A stretch of DNA of 64,000 bases from Stutzerimonas kirkiae. Lineage in GTDB: Bacteria > Pseudomonadota > Gammaproteobacteria > Pseudomonadales > Pseudomonadaceae. The notes beneath the pieces are model-generated. The model searched no databases and was not told the origin of the DNA. It saw only the letters and a program-made list of their open reading frames with translations. Both the position numbers and the translations under genes were made by a program. Location of the stretch: positions 35,072-99,071 of the forward strand of contig NZ_QJUO01000015.1 of NCBI RefSeq assembly GCF_004327335.1. The letters run 5' to 3'. Shown one piece after another: positions 19,039 to 28,455 of this stretch. Numbering within the stretch: position 1 is the first letter of the stretch; each line of letters starts with the position of its first letter.

Positions 19039-20160
19039 ATGCACATCGGTGTACCTCTTGAAAGCCATGCCGGTGAGACCAGGGTTGCCGCAACCCCGGA
19101 AACCGTCAAAAAGCTGATTGCCCAGGGGCATCAGGTCACCGTGCAGCAAGGTGCGGGTGTCGCAGCCAGCGTTCCCGACCGGGACTACGAGGCCGCTGGC
19201 GCTCGTATCACGGGTGCCGCCGAAGCCTTTGCCGCCGAACTGGTGCTGAAAGTGCTGGCGCCGAGTGCGGAAGAACTGGTGCACATGAGCCCCGGCAGCG
19301 TGCTGGTCGGCATGCTCGATCCCTTCGACGACGCCAACCTGGCGCGCATGACTGAGCGGGGTGTCAGCGCCTTCGCACTGGAGGCGGCACCGCGTACCTC
19401 GCGGGCACAGAGCCTGGACGTGCTCTCGTCCCAGGCCAATATCGCCGGCTACAAGGCGGTGATGCTGGCTGCCGACCACTATCCGCGTTTCATGCCGATG
19501 CTGATGACCGCCGCCGGTACGGTGAAGGCGGCGCGTGTGCTGGTGCTCGGCGCCGGGGTTGCCGGCCTGCAGGCGATTGCCACGGCGCGCCGCCTGGGCG
19601 CGGTGATCGAGGCGTCCGATGTGCGGCCGGCGGTGAAGGAGCAGATCGAATCACTGGGGGCGAAGTTCGTCGAGGTGCCGTTCGAGACCGACGAGGAGCG
19701 CGAATGCGCCGAGGGCGTCGGTGGCTATGCCCGGCCGATGCCGGCCTCCTGGATGGCGCGCCAGGCCAGTGCCGTGCACGAGCGGGCGAAGCAGGCCGAT
19801 ATCGTCATCACCACGGCGCTGATCCCGGGGCGCCAGGCGCCGACGCTGCTGGGCGAAGATACGGTGGCGCAGATGAAGTCCGGCTCGGTGATCGTCGACC
19901 TGGCCGCCGCGAAGGGTGGCAACTGTCCGCTCACCGAACTGGACCGGGTGGTGGTGCGCTACGGCGTGACGCTGGTCGGCCACGGCAACCTGCCGGCGCT
20001 GGTGGCGGCGGACGCCTCGGCGCTGTATGCGCGCAACCTGCTGGACTTCCTGAAGCTGGTCATCGACGAGGATGGCCAGCTCCATATCGATCTCGAAGAC
20101 GACATCGTCGCGGCCTGCCTGATGTGCCGCGACGGTCGGGTCGTGCGCAAGAACGCCTGA
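19039..20160 (+). CDS. pntAA: NAD(P) transhydrogenase subunit alpha part 1 (PntAA)
   Basis: NAD(H)-binding soluble domain I of proton-translocating transhydrogenase, which makes NADPH from NADH using the proton gradient. It has 373 residues starting MHIGVPLESHAGETRVAATPETV. The dinucleotide fold is VLVLGAGVAGLQAIATARRLGA followed by ASDVRPAVKEQIESLGAKF, with the Asp that selects NAD. The mobile loop is GGYARPMPASWMARQ. AGGAG precedes the ATG. As in Pseudomonas and Rhodospirillum, alpha is split in two genes (pntAA, pntAB). Confidence 0.96.
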   Translation: MHIGVPLESHAGETRVAATPETVKKLIAQGHQVTVQQGAGVAASVPDRDYEAAGARITGAAEAFAAELVLKVLAPSAEELVHMSPGSVLVGMLDPFDDANLARMTERGVSAFALEAAPRTSRAQSLDVLSSQANIAGYKAVMLAADHYPRFMPMLMTAAGTVKAARVLVLGAGVAGLQAIATARRLGAVIEASDVRPAVKEQIESLGAKFVEVPFETDEERECAEGVGGYARPMPASWMARQASAVHERAKQADIVITTALIPGRQAPTLLGEDTVAQMKSGSVIVDLAAAKGGNCPLTELDRVVVRYGVTLVGHGNLPALVAADASALYARNLLDFLKLVIDEDGQLHIDLEDDIVAACLMCRDGRVVRKNA

Positions 20161-20172
20161 GGAGCACAAGAC

Positions 20173-20487
20173 ATGGACCTGATTTCGGACGGTATCTACA
20201 ACCTGATCATCTTCGTGCTGGCGATCTACGTCGGCTACCACGTGGTCTGGAACGTCACGCCGGCGCTGCATACGCCACTGATGGCGGTGACCAACGCGAT
20301 TTCCGCGATCGTCATCGTCGGCGCCATGCTGGCCGCCGCGCTGACCGTCACCCCGCTGGGCAAGGCCATGGGCACCCTGGCCGTGGCGCTGGCGGCGGTG
20401 AACGTGTTCGGTGGTTTCCTGGTGACCCGGCGCATGCTGGAGATGTTCAAGAAGAAGGCCGCGAAGGCCCCGGCGGAGAAGCAATGA
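20173..20487 (+). CDS. pntAB: NAD(P) transhydrogenase subunit alpha part 2 (PntAB)
   Basis: Membrane portion of the alpha subunit, 104 residues with three to four hydrophobic helices ([63 protein letters not shown]). The C-terminal [14 protein letters not shown] is the family signature. It begins 12 bases after pntAA and one base before the pntB start region, so the three genes form one operon. Confidence 0.95.
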   Translation: MDLISDGIYNLIIFVLAIYVGYHVVWNVTPALHTPLMAVTNAISAIVIVGAMLAAALTVTPLGKAMGTLAVALAAVNVFGGFLVTRRMLEMFKKKAAKAPAEKQ

Positions 20488-20488
20488 C

Positions 20489-21937
20489 ATGAGCATGAAC
20501 CTGATCACCCTGCTCTACCTGAGTGCCTCGGTGTGCTTCATCCAGGCCCTCAAGGGGCTTTCGCACCCGACCACGTCGCGCCGTGGCAACGCCTTCGGCA
20601 TGCTCGGCATGGGCATCGCCGTACTGACCACCGTCGGGCTCATCTTCATGCTCGGAGCGGAGCTGGCGACGAGCGGCATCGCCTATGTCGTCGTCGCCCT
20701 GCTGGTCGGCGGCAGCCTCGGCACGCTGATGGCGCGTCGGGTGGAAATGACCAGGATGCCCGAGCTGGTCGCCTTCATGCACAGCATGATCGGCCTGGCG
20801 GCGGTCTTCATCGCGGTTGCCGCGGTGCTCGAGCCACAGTCGCTGGGCATCGTCGCCAGTGCCGGCGCGCCGATTCCAGCCGGCAACCGCCTGGAGCTGT
20901 TCCTCGGCGCGGCCATCGGCGCGATCACCTTCTCCGGTTCGGTGATCGCCTTCGGCAAGCTGGCGGGCGGCTCTTTTTTCGGACGGAAGTTCCGCCTGTT
21001 CCAGGGCGCGCCGGTACAGTTCGCCGGCCAGCATGTGTTCAACCTGCTGGTCGGGCTGGCGATCGTCGCCCTGGGGCTGGCCTATACCCTGAGCGGCGAT
21101 GTCACGGCCTTCGCCGTGCTGGTGCTGCTGGCGTTCATCATCGGTGTGCTGATCATCATCCCCATCGGCGGCGCCGACATGCCGGTGGTGGTGTCGATGC
21201 TCAACAGCTATTCCGGCTGGGCGGCGGCGGGGATCGGCTTCTCGCTGAACAACTCGATGCTGATCGTCGCCGGCTCGCTGGTCGGCTCCAGCGGCGCGAT
21301 TCTCTCCTACATCATGTGCAAGGCGATGAACCGCTCGTTCTTCAACGTCATCCTGGGTGGCTTCGGTGGCGCGGCGGATACCGGGCCGGCGCTGGCGGGC
21401 CAGGAGCAGCGCCCGGTCCGGTCCGGCTCGTCGGACGATGCGGCCTTCCTGCTGGGCAATGCCGACAGTGTGATCATCGTGCCCGGCTACGGCCTGGCGG
21501 TGGCGCGCGCCCAGCATGCGCTGATGGAACTGGCGGAGAAGCTGGGCCAGCGTGGCATCAGCGTGAAATACGCCATCCACCCGGTGGCCGGGCGTATGCC
21601 GGGGCATATGAACGTGCTGCTGGCCGAGGCCGAGGTGCCCTACGAGCAGGTGTTCGAGATGGACGAGATCAATGCCGAGTTCGGCCAGGCCGACGTGGTG
21701 CTGGTGCTCGGCGCCAACGACGTGGTCAATCCGGCGGCGAAGAACGACCCCACCTCGGCGATCGCCGGCATGCCGATCCTCGAGGCGTACAAGGCCAGGA
21801 CCATCATCGTCAACAAGCGCTCCATGGCCAGCGGCTATGCCGGCCTGGACAACGAACTGTTCTACATGGACAAGACCATGATGGTGTTCGGCGACGCCAA
21901 GAAAGTGCTGGAAGACATGGTCAAGGCGGTCGACTGA
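20489..21937 (+). CDS. pntB: NAD(P) transhydrogenase subunit beta (PntB)
   Basis: 482-residue membrane and NADP(H)-binding subunit. About nine N-terminal helices (domain II) are followed by domain III with VIIVPGYGLAVARAQHALMELA, the NADP-binding GYGxAVAxxQ motif, and IHPVAGRMPGHMNVLLAEAEVPY, LVLGANDVVNPAAKNDP, GMPILEAYKARTIIVNKRSM and GYAGLDNELFYMDKTMMVFGDAKK. The ATG at 20489 is just after the pntAB stop; an alternative is ATG 20495. Confidence 0.96.
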   Translation: MSMNLITLLYLSASVCFIQALKGLSHPTTSRRGNAFGMLGMGIAVLTTVGLIFMLGAELATSGIAYVVVALLVGGSLGTLMARRVEMTRMPELVAFMHSMIGLAAVFIAVAAVLEPQSLGIVASAGAPIPAGNRLELFLGAAIGAITFSGSVIAFGKLAGGSFFGRKFRLFQGAPVQFAGQHVFNLLVGLAIVALGLAYTLSGDVTAFAVLVLLAFIIGVLIIIPIGGADMPVVVSMLNSYSGWAAAGIGFSLNNSMLIVAGSLVGSSGAILSYIMCKAMNRSFFNVILGGFGGAADTGPALAGQEQRPVRSGSSDDAAFLLGNADSVIIVPGYGLAVARAQHALMELAEKLGQRGISVKYAIHPVAGRMPGHMNVLLAEAEVPYEQVFEMDEINAEFGQADVVLVLGANDVVNPAAKNDPTSAIAGMPILEAYKARTIIVNKRSMASGYAGLDNELFYMDKTMMVFGDAKKVLEDMVKAVD

Positions 21938-22096
21938 TCGCCCTCGCCCATCCTTGCCGCCGCATCCGCACGGGTGCGGCGGTATGTTTCCGCGTCTTTC
22001 GGTGCGCTTCCCGCGCTTCACAGCCCGTGCTACCGAGCTTATTCTTCGGACTTCGCTACCGGCCGCTTCGGCCGGTCATCGCTCTGGAGTCCAGAC

Positions 22097-22417
22097 ATGC
22101 GTAATGCCCTGCTTGTTTCCCTGTGCACTTCCACCCTGCTGATGGCGGGCAGTGCCCATGCGGCGAGTGTCACCGCCAGCACCGACCTGGTCCTGGGCGG
22201 CCTGACCAACAGCGTCGAAGGCACCTCCGACCTGACCTCATCCATCGGTGACAGCAAGATCGTGCGCGCGGCCCGCGAGGATGCCGCTCACTACGTCGGC
22301 AGTGACGGCGCGTTGCGTGGTTCGCACCTGGAAGCCGCCTTGCGGCACATTCGTGGGCAGATGCCTGGCCTGCAGGCCAGCGACCTGCAACTGGCGCAAG
22401 CGATCCTGGCACTGTGA
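22097..22417 (+). CDS. DUF2388 (TIGR02448) secreted protein, first of three tandem copies
   Basis: A 106-residue exported protein: signal peptide ending AGSAHAAS, then ASTDLVLGGLTNSVEGTSDLTSSIGDSKIVRAAREDAAHYVGSDGALRGSHLEAALRHIR and a terminal SDLQLAQAILAL. The core pattern T-S-x3-D-x-K-x2-AR-DA-x2-V-S-G-x-RG-x-LEAA is shared with the next two genes. Function is unknown; the family is largely confined to Pseudomonas and relatives. Confidence 0.88.
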   Translation: MRNALLVSLCTSTLLMAGSAHAASVTASTDLVLGGLTNSVEGTSDLTSSIGDSKIVRAAREDAAHYVGSDGALRGSHLEAALRHIRGQMPGLQASDLQLAQAILAL

Positions 22418-22470
22418 CGAGGATTCGGCAGCCGGCGCAGGCGGGTTGCCGTTATCCGGATCGACGCATC

Positions 22471-22767
22471 ATGCGATTTTCCCCTGTTCCGCTCGCCGCC
22501 TGTCTTCTGGCCTGTGCGCCAGCGTACGGCCTGGATACCCTGAGCGCCGGCCTGGTGCGTGGCAGCTATGTCACCAGTAAATTGACGACTACACCGTTCG
22601 AGGCCAAGCAAGTCGTTGCCGCGCGCGACGATGCCGCCCGTTTCATCGCCAGTGATGGCGCTGTACGCAGCGCTTACCTGCAGGCGGCGTTCGAGCATTT
22701 GCGCCAGAGCATTGCCGACCTGCCGGATGATGACCTGGAACTGGCCGCCGCCATTCTCGTCCAATAA
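22471..22767 (+). CDS. DUF2388 (TIGR02448) secreted protein, second copy, diverged
   Basis: A 98-residue paralogue with signal peptide MRFSPVPLAACLLACAPAYG. It keeps the ARDDAARFIASDGAVRSAYLQAAFEHLR core and the LELAAAILVQ end but has a different first half (TTTPFEAKQVV in place of TSSIGDSKIV). It lies 53 bases after the first copy and 25 bases before the third. Confidence 0.86.
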   Translation: MRFSPVPLAACLLACAPAYGLDTLSAGLVRGSYVTSKLTTTPFEAKQVVAARDDAARFIASDGAVRSAYLQAAFEHLRQSIADLPDDDLELAAAILVQ

Positions 22768-22792
22768 TCCCTTTCGCCCAGAGATGCCCCCG

Positions 22793-23116
22793 ATGAACAA
22801 GCTCCTGATCGCCAGCCTGACGGCGGGCCTGCTGTCCGTGACCCTGAGCAGCCATGCGCAGACCCTGGTGGCCACCAGCAATATCCTGGTGCGGGCACTG
22901 GATCGCAGCCTGGACTTCACATCGGACACCACCACCTCGATTCGCGACATGAAAGTGCTGCTCGAAGCACGTGACGAGGCTGCCGGCTTCGTCGCCAGCG
23001 AAGGCGGGATTCGTGGCGTACGCCTGGAGGCGGCCTTCGACAGCCTGTGCCGCCAGTCCTCCGAAGCCCGCGCCGCCAGTGACCTGGAACTGGCCGAAGC
23101 CATCCTCGCGCTGTGA
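22793..23116 (+). CDS. DUF2388 (TIGR02448) secreted protein, third copy
   Basis: A 107-residue paralogue with signal peptide MNKLLIASLTAGLLSVTLSSHAQ, then SNILVRALDRSLDFTSDTTTSIRDMKVLLEARDEAAGFVASEGGIRGVRLEAAFDSLCRQSSEA and SDLELAEAILAL. It is the only copy with a Cys in the mature part. Start at 22793 is preferred over ATG 22784 (MPPMNK) because the signal peptide is then canonical. The stop overlaps the start of the DUF4105 gene (GTGA). Confidence 0.86.
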   Translation: MNKLLIASLTAGLLSVTLSSHAQTLVATSNILVRALDRSLDFTSDTTTSIRDMKVLLEARDEAAGFVASEGGIRGVRLEAAFDSLCRQSSEARAASDLELAEAILAL

Positions 23117-25062
23117 AGTGGCGCTGCGTCGGGTTACTGGCGCTGCTGGCCTGCTGTTCGCCGCTCAAGGCCGAACTGCGGCTCGTCCTGCATGAGGAAG
23201 GGCTCTCCGCCAGCCAGCGCGAAGCCTCCCGGGAGCTGCTGGACGAAGCCCTGGCGGCACTGCCGCCCATGCTGCGGTCCCGGCTGGGGCGGGAGCTGCG
23301 CGTCGAGTGGCGCGATGACATGGCGGAGCAAACCTACGGCCATGCCAGTCTGGCGCGGATCGCCCTGAATCGCCGCCTGCTGCCGGCGCTGGTCGATGGC
23401 TCGGCCAGGGACCAGTACACCGGGCGCAGCCATGTGACCTTGCGCCAGGAACTGCTGGCCACCGTGTTGCACGAGGTCGCCCACCGCTATGACCGTGCCC
23501 GGCTCTGGTCCGACGCGCAACGCAGCCAGTTCGGCCACTGCCGGCGGTTGGCCGAGAATCTTGGGGTCGTCGGCCTGCCTGCCGCCTGCCGGGGCCAGAC
23601 GGCGCGGCGTTTCACCCTGAGCGACGATCCGCGCCTGCTCGACCTGGCGGGCTGGCCGCAGCGGGTCGGCAGCCGTGGCCAGCGCGAGCGGCACAACGCC
23701 CAGTCGGTGCGCAGCCCGGACCCTTACGAAGCCAGCAACCCCCGGGAGTTCGTCGCGGTCAACCTCGAATACTTCCTGCTCGACCCCAGCTATGCCTGCC
23801 GCCGGCCATCGCTGTTCCGCTATTTCAGCGAGCACTTCGACTGGCAGCCACCTGCCCGGCAGGACTGTACCAGCGGCTATCCGATCCTCAACGCCGGGCG
23901 CGATTTCGGCCGGACGCCGTTGCTGGAGCTGGACCCGGAGCGGGTGTTCGAGGTGGACTACCTGTTCGCCGAGGCCAACCAGCAGTGGATGAGCCGTTGG
24001 GGCCACAGCATGTTGCGTTTGGTGATCTGCGCACCGGGGCGTGCGCGTGGCGAGGATTGCCGGCTCGACCTGGAACACCACCTGGTGCTGTCCTTCCGTG
24101 CCTTCGTCGGCGATGTGCAGATTTCCAGCTGGGACGGGCTGACCGGCGTCTACCCGTCGCGGCTGTTCGTGCTGCCGCTCGGCCAGGTGATCGACGAGTA
24201 CACCAAGGTGGAACTGCGCGGCCTGGCCTCGGTGCCGCTGAAGCTGTCGCGCGGGCAGATCGACGGTTTGCTGGAGCGTAGCGCCGAGGTGCACTGGGGC
24301 TACGATGGCGACTATTACTTCCTCTCCAACAACTGCGCGGTGGAAACCCTCAAGCTGCTGCGCAGCGGCACTGCCGAGCCGGACCTGCAAGCGTTGGACA
24401 GCATCCTGCCCAGTGGCTTGCTGCGACTGCTGATCGGCCGCGGGCTGGCCGATGCCAGCGTGCTCGACGACCCTGCCGAGGCGCTGCGCCTGGGCTATCG
24501 CTTCGACTCCTACCGCGAGCGTTACCAGGCCATGTTCGAGATTCTCCGGCAACGCCTGGGGCTACCCCAGGCGACGGTGGAGGATTGGCTGGCGCTGCCG
24601 GCGCACGAGCGCCGTGGTTGGTTCGCCGAGGCCGACCTGCGCAGCCATGCCGCCCTGCTGCTGGTGGAGCAGGCGGCCCAGCGCCGGCAATTGTTGATGG
24701 CCCAGGAGGAATTGAAGAAACGCTACCTCGGCGGGCGAGCAGGCGGCGACCAGGCCCTGGACAAGGCCGACCGCGCGTTGCAGGAAATCCTCGCCAGCAG
24801 TGGCTACCTGAGCCGCCCGGCGGAACTGCTCGACGGTCCGGGCTATGGCCTGCCACAGGCCGGGGAATGGCAGCGCCTGCAACGCGAAAGCGAACAGCGC
24901 CAGGCGCGCCTGAACCAGCTCAGCGAACAACTGGACCAGGAGGTCCAGCACCTGCTGGGCGAGGAGCGCCGCCTGGAGTTGCAGGCCATCGACGAGAACC
25001 TGCAGCGGATCACCGAACGGTTGAGGGCGCTGCACAAGGCCAGTGGCGGCCTGCAACTCTGA
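23113..25062 (+). CDS. DUF4105 (Lnb-like) periplasmic protein with an added HExxH zinc-peptidase-like N-terminal domain
   Basis: A 649-residue exported protein (signal peptide KWRCVGLLALLACCSPLKAE, GTG start overlapping the previous stop). Residues about 20-270 contain HEVAHRYDRARLW, a metallopeptidase-type HExxH, and FVAVNLEYFLLDP with a possible third ligand Glu. Residues about 280-450 form the DUF4105/Lnb N-terminal domain, a papain-like fold: WGHSMLRLVI (His) and YFLSNNCAVETLKLL (nucleophile Cys), with SWDGLTGVYPSRLFV between. The C-terminal third is helical and coiled-coil-like (LQRESEQRQARLNQLSEQL). Role unknown; a cell-envelope hydrolase is plausible. Confidence 0.85.
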   Translation: MKWRCVGLLALLACCSPLKAELRLVLHEEGLSASQREASRELLDEALAALPPMLRSRLGRELRVEWRDDMAEQTYGHASLARIALNRRLLPALVDGSARDQYTGRSHVTLRQELLATVLHEVAHRYDRARLWSDAQRSQFGHCRRLAENLGVVGLPAACRGQTARRFTLSDDPRLLDLAGWPQRVGSRGQRERHNAQSVRSPDPYEASNPREFVAVNLEYFLLDPSYACRRPSLFRYFSEHFDWQPPARQDCTSGYPILNAGRDFGRTPLLELDPERVFEVDYLFAEANQQWMSRWGHSMLRLVICAPGRARGEDCRLDLEHHLVLSFRAFVGDVQISSWDGLTGVYPSRLFVLPLGQVIDEYTKVELRGLASVPLKLSRGQIDGLLERSAEVHWGYDGDYYFLSNNCAVETLKLLRSGTAEPDLQALDSILPSGLLRLLIGRGLADASVLDDPAEALRLGYRFDSYRERYQAMFEILRQRLGLPQATVEDWLALPAHERRGWFAEADLRSHAALLLVEQAAQRRQLLMAQEELKKRYLGGRAGGDQALDKADRALQEILASSGYLSRPAELLDGPGYGLPQAGEWQRLQRESEQRQARLNQLSEQLDQEVQHLLGEERRLELQAIDENLQRITERLRALHKASGGLQL

Positions 25063-25447
25063 GAATCTGTTCACGATCTGCTGCGCATCGGCCCTGCTGC
25101 TTGAGAACAGGCGCTGAGAACCATGTCTTTGCCAGGACGAATAGCGGGGAAGCGCGGCTACAGGCTACAGGCGGCCGGCCATACGAGGATTTCCCCCTCT
25201 CTCCTCACGCGGGCTGCCGCCAGGCAGTCCTGGCGGAGTGCCGTCGCAGCAGCGCCCTGATGGGCGCGACCCCTCTTCCCCAGCCCTTCTCCCGCAAGCC
25301 GCACAAACATGTTGGAAGGCATGGCACTGAAAACCTGATGCTCTGCGGGGTATGCCGTGCGCGCCTGGATATTTGAGTCGGGGCGCATGGCGCGCCCAAC
25401 GGGCCAGGATTCGTATGGAGTTCAGCCGCGGGTACTTTCCTGCGGGC
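25063..25447. repeat. Intergenic region with C-rich dispersed repeat
   Basis: No gene found. A repeat unit at about 25186-25316 (CCCCTCTCTCCTCACGCGG, GCTGCCGCCAGGCAG, GCGCCCTGATGGGCGCGACC, CCTCTTCCCCAGCCCTTCTC) matches 34905-35060 over most of its length, lacking the GCGGGAGAGGG arm. A related unit is at 12479-12545 in opposite orientation. The rest (25320-25440) includes a short GGGCGCATGGCGCGCCC palindrome. Confidence 0.6.
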
Positions 25448-25570
25448 AAAAAAAACCTCGAACTTCATTGGGGGAGGGGAAAGTTCGAGGTTCAAATCCG
25501 GACCGCTAGGTCCAGAGATCTGCCAACACTTAACACAACAAGGAGCATCGAAGGGCTTTCACACCCTTCG
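25448..25570 (-). ncRNA. ersA: ErsA-like (Spot 42-position) small RNA with intrinsic terminator
   Basis: On the strand of polA, just beyond its stop, lies a compact non-coding unit. An AlgU-type promoter (25576-25603) precedes hairpin 1 (CGAAGGG...CCCTTCG, 25549-25570), hairpin 2 (GGACC-TAGC-GGTCC, about 25498-25512) and a terminator: AACCTCGAACTT pairing with AAGTTCGAGGTT followed by eight T (25448-25494). The terminator loop exposes CCCCTCCCCC, a perfect anti-Shine-Dalgarno type sequence. In P. aeruginosa the sRNA ErsA is encoded next to polA, is about 130 nt, depends on sigma-22 (AlgU/AlgT), and represses algC. Position, promoter class and length all agree. The exact 5-prime end is estimated. 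Confidence 0.78.
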
Positions 25571-25575
25571 CAAGC

Positions 25576-25603
25576 TCTGACCAGGCCTCTTTGGGGATAG
25601 TTC
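25576..25603 (-). promoter_or_regulatory. AlgU (sigma-22/RpoE-like) promoter of the ErsA-like sRNA
   Basis: Reading the reverse strand, GAACTA (25603-25598) is followed after 17 bases by TCAGA (25580-25576). This fits the envelope-stress sigma consensus GAACTT-N16/17-TCTGA closely. It predicts a start about six bases later, near 25570, at the base of the first hairpin. Confidence 0.7.
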
Positions 25604-25630
25604 AACCCGCTTCGAAAAAAATTCGATATC

Positions 25631-28381
25631 TCAGTGCGCCTCGTCCCAGTTGTCGCCGACGCCGCTTTCCACCAGCAGCGGCACCGCCAGTTCGGCGGCC
25701 TGCTGCATCAGTGGGGCCAGTTCGGCGCGCACCTGCTCGACGATGCTCTCATGCACCTCCAGCACCAGTTCGTCGTGGACCTGCAGGATGATCCGCGCAT
25801 CCAGGCCGCTGTCCTGCAGCCAGGTGTCCACAGTGACCATGGCGCGCTTGATGATGTCCGCCGCGCTGCCCTGCATCGGCGCGTTGATCGCCGTGCGTTC
25901 GGCGGCCTTGCGCATCACGGCGTTCTTCGAGTGGATTTCCGGCAGGTACAGGCGCCGCCCGAATAGCGTCTCGACATAGCCCTGTTCGGCGGCCTGGGCG
26001 CGGGTGCGCTCCATATAGTCGAGCACGCCGGGGTAGCGGGTGAAGTAGCGGTCGATATAGGCCTGGGCCTCCGGCCGGCCGACGCCGATCTGCTTGGCCA
26101 GGCCGAAGGCGCTCATGCCGTAGATCAGGCCGAAGTTGATCGCCTTGGCGCTGCGGCGCTGGTCGCTGGAGACTTCTCCGAGGGGCACGCCGAAGACCTC
26201 GGCGGCGGTCGCGCGGTGCACGTCCAGGCCATCGCGGAAGGCGCTCAGCAAGCCTTCGTCGCGGGCCAGGTGGGCCATGATGCGCAGTTCGATCTGCGAG
26301 TAGTCCGCCGCCAGCAGCTTGTAGCCCTTTTGCGCGACGAAGGCCTGGCGGATGCGCCGCCCCTCGGGGGTGCGGATCGGGATGTTCTGCAGGTTCGGGT
26401 CGCTGGAGGACAGCCGCCCGGTGGCGGTCACCGCCTGGTGGTAACTGGTGTGGATGCGCCCGGTGCGCGGGTTGATCTGCTGCGGCAGCTTGTCGGTGTA
26501 GGTGCTCTTGAGCTTGCTCAGCGAGCGGTACTGCATGATCACCTTGGGCAACGGGTAGTCGCGCTCGGCCAGTTCGGCCAGCACGTCCTCGGCGGTGGAG
26601 GCCTGGCCCTTGGCGGTCTTCTTCAGCACCGGCAGGCCGAGCTTTTCGTAGAGGATGGCGCCGAGCTGCTTGGGCGAGCCGAGGTTGAATTCCTCGCCGG
26701 CCAGCTCGAAGGCCTCGCGCTCCAGCCCGACCATCTTCTCGCCCAGTTCGATGCTCTGCTGGCCGAGCAGGTTCGCGTCGACCAGCGCGCCATTGCGCTC
26801 GATGCGCGCCAGCACCGGCACCAGCGGCATCTCGATCCGCTCGAGGACCTCGAGCAGGGCCGGGGTGGCGGCCAGCCGCTGGTGCAGGTTGTGGTGCAGG
26901 CGCAGGGTGATGTCGGCATCCTCGGCGGCGTAGGGGCCGGCCTGCTCGATGGCGATCTGGTCGAAGGTCAGTTGCTTGGCGCCCTTGCCGGCGATGTCCT
27001 CGAAACGGATGGTGCTCTGGCCGAGGTACTTGAGGGCCAGGCTGTCCATGTCGTGGCGGGTGGCGGTGGCGTCCAGCACGTAGGATTCGAGCATGGTGTC
27101 CCAGGCCAGGCCGCGCAGTTCGATGCCGTAGTGCATCAGCACGTTCATGTCGTACTTGCCGTGCTGGCAGATCTTGGCCTTGCCCGGGTCTTCCAGCAGC
27201 GGCTTGAGTGCCGCCAGCACCGTGTCGCGGTCGAGCTGGGCGGGCACGCCCATGTAGGTGTGCGCCAGCGGCACATAGGCTGCCGCGCCTTCCTCGACGG
27301 CGAAGGACAGCCCGACCAGCTCGGCCTTCTGCGCGTCGACGCTGGTGGTCTCGGTGTCGAAGGCGAAGAGCGGCGCGGCTTCGAGGCGGGCCAGCCAGGT
27401 GTCGAAGTCTTGCTGCTCCAGCACGGTGTCGTAGCGTGCCTCGGCCTGGGGCGTTGCCGGCTCGTCGGCGTCGTTGGCGCTGGCGGCGTTCTCGGCCTGG
27501 CGCGCCTCGCGCAGCAGGTCGTCGAGCCAGTTCTTGAATTCCAGCTCGCGGTAGAGGGCGATCAGCGCCTCGTGCTGCGGCTCGGCGGGGTAGAGGTCTT
27601 CCGCCTGCACATCCAGCGGCACGTCGAGCTTGATGGTCGCCAGTTCATAGGAGAGGAAGGCGGCGTCGCGGTGTTCCTCGAGCTTGGCGGCCAGGCTCTT
27701 GGCGCCGCGGATCGACAGCGTGGCGACCTGGTCGAGGTTGTCGTACAGCCCCTTGAGGCCGCCGGGAATACCGGTGAGCAGGCCGCCGGCGGTCTTTTCG
27801 CCGACCCCCGGCACGCCGGGGATGTTGTCCACCTTGTCGCCCATCAGCGCGAGGAAGTCGATGATCATCTCGGGGCCGACGCCGAACTTGTTCTTCACCC
27901 CCTCGATGTCGTAGACGCTGCCGGTCATGGTGTTGACCAGGGTGACGTGCGGGCAGACCAGTTGCGCCATGTCCTTGTCGCCGGTGGAGATCACCACGTC
28001 GCGCTGGCGCCCGGCGCTCTGGCGCGCCAGGGTGCCGATCACGTCGTCCGCCTCGACCCCTTCGATGCACAGCAACGGCAGGCCGAGGGCGCGCACGCAG
28101 GCGTGCAGCGGCTCGATCTGGCTGCGCAGGTCGTCCGGCATCGACGGGCGGTTGGCCTTGTAGTCGGCATAGAGTTCGTCGCGGAAGGTGCCGCCCTTGG
28201 CGTCGAATACCACGGCGAAGGGGCTGTCCGGGTATTGCCGGCGCAGCGACAGCAGCATGTTCAGCACGCCCTTGACCGCGCCGGTGGGCTTGCCGGTTGA
28301 AGTGGTCAGCGGCGGCAGGGCGTGGAAGGCACGGTACAGATAGGAGGAACCGTCCACCAGGACGAGGGGCGCTTGGCTCAT
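25631..28381 (-). CDS. polA: DNA polymerase I
   Basis: Repair and Okazaki-fragment polymerase with 5-prime nuclease, 3-prime exonuclease and polymerase activities; 916 residues, normal. The N-terminal nuclease domain (1 to about 290) has [41 protein letters not shown] and [11 protein letters not shown]. The exonuclease domain (about 325-520) has [11 protein letters not shown] and [12 protein letters not shown], so proofreading residues are present. The polymerase has the motif A region [18 protein letters not shown], motif [17 protein letters not shown] and motif [12 protein letters not shown]. Start ATG 28381 gives [11 protein letters not shown]. It is divergent from the DUF2782-thrB pair, as in P. 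aeruginosa. Confidence 0.97.
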   Translation of the reverse strand: MSQAPLVLVDGSSYLYRAFHALPPLTTSTGKPTGAVKGVLNMLLSLRRQYPDSPFAVVFDAKGGTFRDELYADYKANRPSMPDDLRSQIEPLHACVRALGLPLLCIEGVEADDVIGTLARQSAGRQRDVVISTGDKDMAQLVCPHVTLVNTMTGSVYDIEGVKNKFGVGPEMIIDFLALMGDKVDNIPGVPGVGEKTAGGLLTGIPGGLKGLYDNLDQVATLSIRGAKSLAAKLEEHRDAAFLSYELATIKLDVPLDVQAEDLYPAEPQHEALIALYRELEFKNWLDDLLREARQAENAASANDADEPATPQAEARYDTVLEQQDFDTWLARLEAAPLFAFDTETTSVDAQKAELVGLSFAVEEGAAAYVPLAHTYMGVPAQLDRDTVLAALKPLLEDPGKAKICQHGKYDMNVLMHYGIELRGLAWDTMLESYVLDATATRHDMDSLALKYLGQSTIRFEDIAGKGAKQLTFDQIAIEQAGPYAAEDADITLRLHHNLHQRLAATPALLEVLERIEMPLVPVLARIERNGALVDANLLGQQSIELGEKMVGLEREAFELAGEEFNLGSPKQLGAILYEKLGLPVLKKTAKGQASTAEDVLAELAERDYPLPKVIMQYRSLSKLKSTYTDKLPQQINPRTGRIHTSYHQAVTATGRLSSSDPNLQNIPIRTPEGRRIRQAFVAQKGYKLLAADYSQIELRIMAHLARDEGLLSAFRDGLDVHRATAAEVFGVPLGEVSSDQRRSAKAINFGLIYGMSAFGLAKQIGVGRPEAQAYIDRYFTRYPGVLDYMERTRAQAAEQGYVETLFGRRLYLPEIHSKNAVMRKAAERTAINAPMQGSAADIIKRAMVTVDTWLQDSGLDARIILQVHDELVLEVHESIVEQVRAELAPLMQQAAELAVPLLVESGVGDNWDEAH

Positions 28382-28455
28382 GAGCGGAATCAACCTTTTC
28401 GGCGGTACCGGCGCTAGAATGCCGGGACCATTGACGATAAAGGGACAAGGTTATC

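Noticed and set aside
20447..22021. Long minus-strand frame across pntB
   Set aside because: It is the complement of pntB; His/Arg/Gln-rich translation with no domain pattern.
26216..28300. 694-codon open frame on the plus strand across polA
   Set aside because: It is antisense to polA, which has every family motif. Its composition (valine, glutamine and glycine rich) is what the complement of a high-GC gene gives.
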